A stretch of 64,000 nt of DNA from Gymnopus androsaceus JB14 (Eukaryota; Basidiomycota; Agaricomycetes; Agaricales; Omphalotaceae), in NCBI GenBank assembly GCA_009733575.1, contig ML769421.1:124001-188000 (forward strand), written 5' to 3'. Position numbers and translations under genes: made by a program. Shown here one piece after another: positions 58,921 to 64,000 of this stretch; position 1 is the first letter of the stretch, and the number at the start of each line of letters is the position of its first letter. The notes beneath the pieces were generated by a model. The model was given only the letters and a program-made list of their open reading frames with translations. It searched no databases and had not been told where the DNA came from.

Positions 58921-59461
58921 TTAGTATTGCCCTGTATTGCCTGTTGCATTAGTTGCATTAGGTTCTGGGTGTCGATGGTTTTTTTGAACTTGTTTGTTCG
59001 GGCTTAAACGTAGAGTTTACGCAAGACTAATAGTAGGTGAGTTTAGTTCTCAGTATCCTCCCCCGCACCTCGCTAAGACCTTTTCCTACCTTCAGGATTC
59101 ATGGGTCCGCCTACCTGTAGTTGAAAAGGTCGCTTAGCAGTGCTCTTTCTAGACCTCTCAGTCTAGAACCAATCGGTGAAGTAGTTTCTCTTACTCAAGT
59201 CTGTCCTCTCCTCCGTCGACTGGCGTGTATACGCCGTTACCAGTATATATCTTTACTTGACCGTTTCGACTTTTTTCCTACCTCTCTCTTTTCTCTCCTC
59301 ACTCTTCATACTAGGTATGAAAAAAGTACTCTATATTTCCTATACTTACTTACAAGTTTCTTTCTTTCTCTTTTCTCTCCTCACTCTTCGTACTAGGGTA
59401 CAAGAATCGTCGTTGATCAGTACTACGTACCATCTATCGAATCAAACAGAAAATTTCCTCC
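58921..59461. other. 5' flank of the retroelement
   Basis: T/C-rich stretch with two copies of a ttctctcctcactctt(c)... segment at 59288-59305 and 59370-59390, each followed by an actaggt(a) word. It probably contains the 5' terminal repeat or leader of the retroelement. The 3' end lies outside the window, so the repeat cannot be confirmed. Confidence 0.4.
59288..59400 (+). repeat. Direct repeat in the retroelement leader
   Basis: ttttctctcctcactcttc is followed by (a/g)tactaggta-like sequence at about 59288 and again at about 59370, roughly 82 bp apart. This may be an internal part of the split repeats typical of Ngaro/DIRS elements. Confidence 0.5.
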
Positions 59462-60871
59462 ATGACTAATGTCGGAAACCAACCTCAATCTGGAGAAGGA
59501 GCGACGTTCCTCCCTGCTCTCCCTCCTTCGGGATCGGAAATGCCAGAGGTCACTCGAGTCTCCATCGCCGGTTTACAAACCATCTTCGATCAGGTCGTCA
59601 AAGGCAATATCATCCCCGATATTGGTCGCCGCAACATGTGCCAGTACCTCCAGAACGTCTTCGACAAGTTCAATCTCCACAGGTCTCTTGACCTTGGAGA
59701 GTCGCTCAAATCTTGGTTCGAAAGCATCGATGACCATGAGCAACGAATGCACCGAGCAGAGCGAGAAGGTGCGCGACGAGGGAGAGCTGTCCCCCGACTA
59801 CCAGGTATCGAGGAAATCCTTGCTGGATCGGCTTTCATTGCACCCAACAGACCTGTCGGAGGTGGAACCGGACAAAACCCCTCAGGAAGGTATGGAGTTG
59901 ACCCTCCTGCACCGGATAGGGGATCAGGCCGCACCGCCGAGGGAGAGAGGGTCGAAGAGGAAAACGCTGGAGGAGATACTCGGGCCATCCCTGCCAGAAG
60001 AACCTGAGAGGAGTCGTCCGACGAAGAAGATGAAGAAGACAGAGATGAGCAGAAGGACGTGGTCACGAAGAAAGCCAAACTTGACCTGGCCCTCTGCGAC
60101 TGGACTACTGGAGCGATTATCCGCAAAGCCCTACTCTCGCCGAGACATCAGCTCATCAGCAGGAAAATTGAAAACCACAAACGCGATCTGGACGGGGCCC
60201 TTGACAGCATTGAGAGAGGCGGAGGAAACCCCATTTGGCCCAGAAAGCTCTGGAAACCCGTACTCAGGGATGAGTACATCGACCTTGCCGAAGTCCTTGC
60301 AGTCATCTTGGACTACGATGGCCAGGACTCAACTCAGACAGCCTCGAATTCGTTCGCCGACGCTCTCAAAGGCACAACCCTCGCCAAACCAACCGCCACT
60401 CGAGCAGTCACCAACCGAGTTACCTGGCTCCAAGCGTGGTATACCTACAAAGAGGCAGTCTGTCATGTATTCCACGACCGCCGCACTGAATTCCAAACAT
60501 ACGAGCTCCACATCCAGCGCCTCTTCAACAACTATCAACCCCATGTTCACGCGAGCATCATCAGGTACGACAAAGCAGTCCGCCAGCTCATTGGCTCAAG
60601 GAGGGACATCCTCCTCGACGAAGTCCACCACCCTGATGTTGCCGAATTCAGGGACAGGTATATCATACCCGGTGGGACCCACTACGCATTGCAGAACGGA
60701 TCGTCAACCGACTCTTCTAAACAGAGCTCCTGTTCCCGCAACAGAGCTAAAGAAGTCTGCAAGAAGTTCAATCGAGGCGACTGCGATGGTTGCAACAGGA
60801 AGCACCAATGCTCAGGATGTGGTGAAAAAGGGCACGGGGCAAACAAGTGCAGCAAGGGAGGGAGGAAGTGA
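59462..60871 (+). CDS. Gag-like ORF of tyrosine-recombinase retroelement, one in-frame TGA
   Basis: Frame opens MTNVGNQPQSGEGATFLPAL and continues beyond a TGA at 60005-60007 in the same frame to a stop at 60869-60871. A helical capsid-like middle part (NPIWPRKLWKPVLRDEYIDL, VTWLQAWYTYKEAVCHVFHD, FQTYELHIQRLFNNYQPHVH) is followed by Cys clusters FNRGDCDGCNRKHQCSGCGE and KGHGANKC, ending with a CCHC-type zinc knuckle that binds nucleic acid. The charged Glu/Asp/Lys stretch around the TGA is the linker. The TGA means either decay, a sequencing difference or readthrough. Confidence 0.75.
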
Positions 60872-61187
60872 GCTGCAGCTGACCGAGCCCACGGCTGGTC
60901 GCTCATCGATCACTAACTTCTGGAGAGCTGCCGTAGGTTACGAGGGGATGAGAGATGGAGGAGGAGTGGATGAAGAAGTCGGAGTAGAGGGAGGGAAGCA
61001 GGGAGATATCGACCGAACAAACCTCCCGAGGTTCATGAGAGGGTTTGGTTTCCGAGATGACAGAATCCCTAGAAAGAGCAGGACTGCGGGATACACAGAA
61101 TGCGACGACCCACTGCCTCGACCCCCGCCAGATGAATTTGGCGGTCAGGCGTGGGTTACTATCAAACAGAACCCCCATCTATTTTGA
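60872..61187 (+). CDS. Probable 5' part of the RT ORF, closed by TGA
   Basis: In the frame of the downstream RT ORF the sequence reads TNLPRFMRGFGFRDDRIPRK, then PPPDEFGGQAWVTIKQNPHL followed by F, a TGA at 61185-61187, and directly VSTPINADRLEALLGIHP. The text flows across the stop as one protein, so the RT ORF probably begins upstream of 61188 and overlaps the gag-like ORF in another frame. The exact start is unclear. Confidence 0.5.
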
Positions 61188-62906
61188 GTGAGCACTCCCA
61201 TTAACGCGGATAGGCTCGAAGCACTACTAGGGATTCACCCCAATAAACCCTTCGTCAAATCGGTCCTAGTTGGTTTGAGGGAAGGCTTCTGGCCCTGGGT
61301 GACAACGCAACCGCAAGATGAGTTCCCAATCACCTGGGATAACTCATGGGCCCCCCTACCTTCCGCTAAAGAGCAAGATTTCATCGACAGTCAGTGCGAA
61401 ATAGAAGCTGAACTAGGAAGGCACTCACAAGCCTTTGGTCCTGACTTGCTCGAAGGAATGTACTCCACACCCGTGATTGCTGTCCCCAAACCGCGTTCAG
61501 AGGACCTGCGACTCGTTGCTCACCAATCCACGGGTGAGTTCTGCCAGAACAACATGGTAGACAAGAGTCAGACGAGGGGGAATCGACTAGACTCCTTGCT
61601 GGTTTTCCTTCCCCTCCTCCTCTCGTTCAAAAAGGCAAACCCAGGCAAGCGTCTTGTGCTTTGGAAGTCGGATGTCTCCAGCGTGTTTCGTCTAATCCCA
61701 ATGCATCCGCTTTGGCAAATCAAACAGGTTGTTACGACGGGAATGCCAACGAGAGAAGAGGAGAAGTCGGGGAAGTGGGACGAGTCACGAAAGAGGAGAT
61801 TCGTTGACTGGAGAGCGTGCTTTGGAAGCAGCGGCTCTCCACGTATCTGGAACTCAGTTATGGGTTTGGTAGTGTGGATAGCCATCCACGTATACCTAAT
61901 CCTTCTACTCTGTTGTTTCATGGACGACTGCTTTAGCGTCGCGCTAGAAGGAGACATGGAAATGTACGAACCTTATGGCCTGTTGCTTCCCCGAGAGCAG
62001 GTCAAGCTCCTACGCTTATGGGACTTCCTCGGAATTCCCCATAAGCAGTCGAAACAGGTCTGGGGCGAAACCCTGGCCATCATCGGTTTCGAAATCGACC
62101 CAAACGAGTTGACCGTCACGTTGCCAGTCGAGAGCAAGGACGAACTGGTGGCGCAGGTCAGAAAGTTTGTTGATTCAGGGTCGCGCCGGAGGTCCCTCCA
62201 GGAATGGCAACAACTGACCAGTTGGATCAATTGGTCCCTCAACGTTTTCCCTTTACTCCGTCCAGCTCTCTCAAATGTCTACGACAAGATGAAGGGGAAA
62301 TCGGTACAGTCAGCCCAAATCTTCATCAACAAAGCTGTGAAGGACGACCTTACCTGGTTCGCGGAACGCGCCGAGGCTTCGTCTGGCGTGTTTCTCTTCG
62401 CAACCTTAGATTGGGATCCACTCGAGGAATACGACCTCGTTATCTATGGCGACGCCTGTCTGGAGGGCATGGGATTCTGGGTACCAGATAAATCCCTGGG
62501 CTTCTCAGGGAAAACCGACCAATCCTCCAAAACGGCACACCTTATATTCTATTGGGAAGCTCTCACCGTCCTTGCCGCTCTCACCTGGGTTGTCTCCTCA
62601 CCAGAACGCAGAGGGACAGCAGAACGGCCCCTTCGCCTCACCTTTAGGTCCGACAGTTCAAATACAGTTGACATGTTCAACTCGTTACGAGCCCTCCCAA
62701 AATATAACCCAATCCTCATTGCCGCAGTTGACATTCTGCTCGACTCGCATGTTGATTTGAGAGTGGTGCACATCCCCAGTACTCAGAACTCTGTCGCAGA
62801 CGCACTATCACGATTCGACTATGCGACAGTACGCCGATTGCAGCCCAATATCACAATCCTCCCATTACAACCCCCTCAATTAACACTGGGGGCAAACAAA
62901 AAATGA
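61188..62906 (+). CDS. Reverse transcriptase and RNase H of DIRS/Ngaro-type element
   Basis: Copies the element RNA into DNA. RT blocks in order: GMYSTPVIAVPKPRSEDLRL, VLWKSDVSSVFRLIPMHP (catalytic Asp of motif A), RACFGSSGSPRIWNSVMGLV (motif B), CCFMDDCFSVAL (motif C, FMDD instead of YVDD), and LRLWDFLGIPHKQSKQVWG. An RNase H-like domain follows (LVIYGDACLEGMGFWVPD, LIFYWEALTVLAAL, DSSNTVDMFNSL, VVHIPSTQNSVADALSRFD), a normal arrangement for this class. No methyltransferase domain is apparent, pointing to Ngaro-like rather than classical DIRS. The ORF starts with GTG after a TGA and overlaps the next ORF by ATGA. Confidence 0.88.
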   Translation: MSTPINADRLEALLGIHPNKPFVKSVLVGLREGFWPWVTTQPQDEFPITWDNSWAPLPSAKEQDFIDSQCEIEAELGRHSQAFGPDLLEGMYSTPVIAVPKPRSEDLRLVAHQSTGEFCQNNMVDKSQTRGNRLDSLLVFLPLLLSFKKANPGKRLVLWKSDVSSVFRLIPMHPLWQIKQVVTTGMPTREEEKSGKWDESRKRRFVDWRACFGSSGSPRIWNSVMGLVVWIAIHVYLILLLCCFMDDCFSVALEGDMEMYEPYGLLLPREQVKLLRLWDFLGIPHKQSKQVWGETLAIIGFEIDPNELTVTLPVESKDELVAQVRKFVDSGSRRRSLQEWQQLTSWINWSLNVFPLLRPALSNVYDKMKGKSVQSAQIFINKAVKDDLTWFAERAEASSGVFLFATLDWDPLEEYDLVIYGDACLEGMGFWVPDKSLGFSGKTDQSSKTAHLIFYWEALTVLAALTWVVSSPERRGTAERPLRLTFRSDSSNTVDMFNSLRALPKYNPILIAAVDILLDSHVDLRVVHIPSTQNSVADALSRFDYATVRRLQPNITILPLQPPQLTLGANKK

Positions 62907-63889
62907 ACCTTGCATCTTCATCGGCCAGGCAGCCTGCTCGAAGGCCCTGGTCCAGAGAGGAGCTCATAAGGGGTCGTAACATTGCGTTAGGCCTTGCTAC
63001 AGATGCCTCCTCTCAAAACACCTACAACTCCCATCTGAATTCTTACATTGCTTTCTGCTCGATGCACTCTTTCCCACTTGACCCCACCCCGGACACCCTA
63101 TTGTTTTTCACCGTCTACATGTCCCACCACATCAAACCCCGTTCCGTTGGATCGTATCTCTCGGGGATATGCGACCGACTAGAAATCTACTACCCAGAAG
63201 CCTGCCAGAACCGAAATTCACCACTGGTAAAGAAGACTCTATCGGGCATGAAAAAACTTCGCAGTAAACCTGTACGCAGAAAGCAACCCCTCACTCGGAA
63301 ACACCTCCTTGATATTGAAAACTCCATCACCGCTTTCTCGCCATATGATAACGTCTTATTCGCCATCATGCTCATCACAGGGACGTGCGGGTTATTGCGT
63401 CTTGGCGAGCTCACGCTGCCAGACAACCCTGCCATCCGGAATTTCCGAAAAATCACGTTGCGAGAGTCGATCGAGTTTTTAGACAACGATGGTTTCTCGT
63501 TCTGGCTCCCATACCACAAAGCCGACCGCCTCTTTGAAGGGAATCGCATAGTTATTCTCCCCAAGTGGAATCTCCACCCCCTTCGACTCTTCAAACACTA
63601 CCTTCAGCTCCGCGACGACCGCTTCCCTTTCCATCCACACCTCTGGGTCAATAGTAACGGCTCTGTGCCCACCAGGTCCTGGTTCATGCGCAGGTTGCGT
63701 GCCATCGAACCCGATTCTCGCTGGGCAGGCCAGTCCATGCGCGCTGGAGGAGCTACAGCAATGGCCGAGGATGGAGACCCGCCACAAGCAATCCAAGCCG
63801 CTGGGAGGTGGGCATCCGAGACCTTCCAGATCTACATATGCAAAAACCCATTCGTTTTGAACGCCATGCTCGCCGGTCGCCGCCAATGA
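62903..63889 (+). CDS. Tyrosine recombinase of the retroelement
   Basis: Integrates the circular DNA intermediate of DIRS/Ngaro-type elements in place of a DDE integrase. The N-terminal SAM-like half reads QNTYNSHLNSYIAFCSMHSF and SYLSGICDRLEIYYPEACQN. Catalytic half: ITGTCGLLRLGELTLPD (first Arg), GQSMRAGGATAMAEDGDPPQ (second Arg; the usual His three residues before it is Gln), AAGRWASETFQIYICKNP (GRW box, then the nucleophilic Tyr in IYI). Length of 328 residues is normal. The start ATG overlaps the RT stop in ATGA, which suggests coupled translation. Full-length and uninterrupted, although the His-to-Gln change may reduce activity. Confidence 0.9.
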   Translation: MNLASSSARQPARRPWSREELIRGRNIALGLATDASSQNTYNSHLNSYIAFCSMHSFPLDPTPDTLLFFTVYMSHHIKPRSVGSYLSGICDRLEIYYPEACQNRNSPLVKKTLSGMKKLRSKPVRRKQPLTRKHLLDIENSITAFSPYDNVLFAIMLITGTCGLLRLGELTLPDNPAIRNFRKITLRESIEFLDNDGFSFWLPYHKADRLFEGNRIVILPKWNLHPLRLFKHYLQLRDDRFPFHPHLWVNSNGSVPTRSWFMRRLRAIEPDSRWAGQSMRAGGATAMAEDGDPPQAIQAAGRWASETFQIYICKNPFVLNAMLAGRRQ

Positions 63890-64000
63890 CCTAAACCACA
63901 TCTTCCGAATCACCAGTAGCCCTATAGCACTAGTTTCGGTCTTTCTTGGCCTTTCCTTCCCTCTTTTTCTTGCATCGTACCTCCCAGTACTCCTCCGCAA
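63890..64000. other. 3' untranslated part of the retroelement
   Basis: Pyrimidine-rich and non-coding; may belong to the split terminal repeats. A minus-strand ORF over this region is a shadow of the recombinase gene. Confidence 0.4.

Larger units (their letters stand above)
59462..64000 (+). mobile_element. DIRS/Ngaro-like (tyrosine recombinase) retrotransposon, 3' end outside the window
   Basis: Gag-like, RT-RNase H and tyrosine recombinase ORFs in this order on one strand define the class. Chromoviral or Copia features (protease, DDE integrase, chromodomain) are absent. Past the recombinase stop at 63889 the window ends after 111 bp of pyrimidine-rich sequence, so terminal repeats cannot be judged. 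Confidence 0.88.

Noticed and set aside
59469..61187. 572-codon open frame overlapping the gag-like ORF in another frame
   Set aside because: Its sequence is Ser/Arg-rich with no motifs, whereas the other frame has capsid-like helices and a zinc knuckle. Only its last part (about 60870-61187) is likely coding, as the start of the RT ORF.
15..63990. CRISPR array, bacterial operons or ribosome binding sites
   Set aside because: None seen; the sequence is eukaryotic, with spliced genes and no regularly spaced short repeats apart from the coding arrays described.

Overview
The window is nuclear DNA of a filamentous basidiomycete, most likely an agaricomycete (mushroom-forming fungus). Genes are cut by many short introns of about 45-60 bp with GT/AG (occasionally GC/AG) borders, several exons are only 5-21 nt long, the tRNA-Gln has an intron, and the gene families (TKL-type kinase, F-box protein, a Tnp2/KDZ-like transposase relative and a tyrosine-recombinase retroelement) are typical of Agaricomycetes. 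All exon maps were read by eye from splice sites and frame, without RNA or database support.

Layout. 1-7.8 kb: 3' part of an aldehyde dehydrogenase (+), a UDP-glycosyltransferase gene with two frame problems (-), a 480-bp hAT-like MITE with an 8-bp target duplication upstream of it, and a many-exon gene of unknown function (-). 8.4-15.1 kb: a large transposase-like protein and, 41 bp upstream on the same strand, a coiled-coil companion gene. 16-24 kb: a small conserved-looking ORF, tRNA-Gln(UUG), a small membrane protein, an AT-hook gene built from tandemly duplicated exon-intron units, a protein that fuses a Sin3-type PAH domain to a TKL-like kinase, and a divergent F-box-like gene. 24-29 kb: an MFS sugar transporter and an alpha/beta hydrolase (both -). 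29-37 kb: gene-poor and partly CpG-poor, with three inverted-repeat elements and perfect palindromes. 37-40.2 kb: malate synthase (glyoxylate cycle) and GET1 (tail-anchored protein insertion). 42.3-43.4 kb: a secreted protein made of 8-residue repeats behind a TATA box. 44.6-46.7 kb: a 2.1-kb element with inverted arms of several hundred bp and a 9-bp flanking duplication, so Mutator-like. 48.9-58.9 kb: a segmental duplication carrying two copies of a secreted-protein gene, with a degenerate tRNA-Glu between them. 59.4-64 kb: a DIRS/Ngaro-type retroelement with gag-like, RT-RNase H and tyrosine recombinase ORFs, running off the window.

Housekeeping genes (ALDH, malate synthase, GET1, transporter) alternate with repeat-rich DNA, and there is no evident metabolic cluster. 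The most unusual loci are the AT-hook exon array, the PAH-kinase fusion (with a 1-nt frameshift inside its DFG motif), the duplicated secreted gene with a 5-nt microexon, and the transposase-like gene pair.
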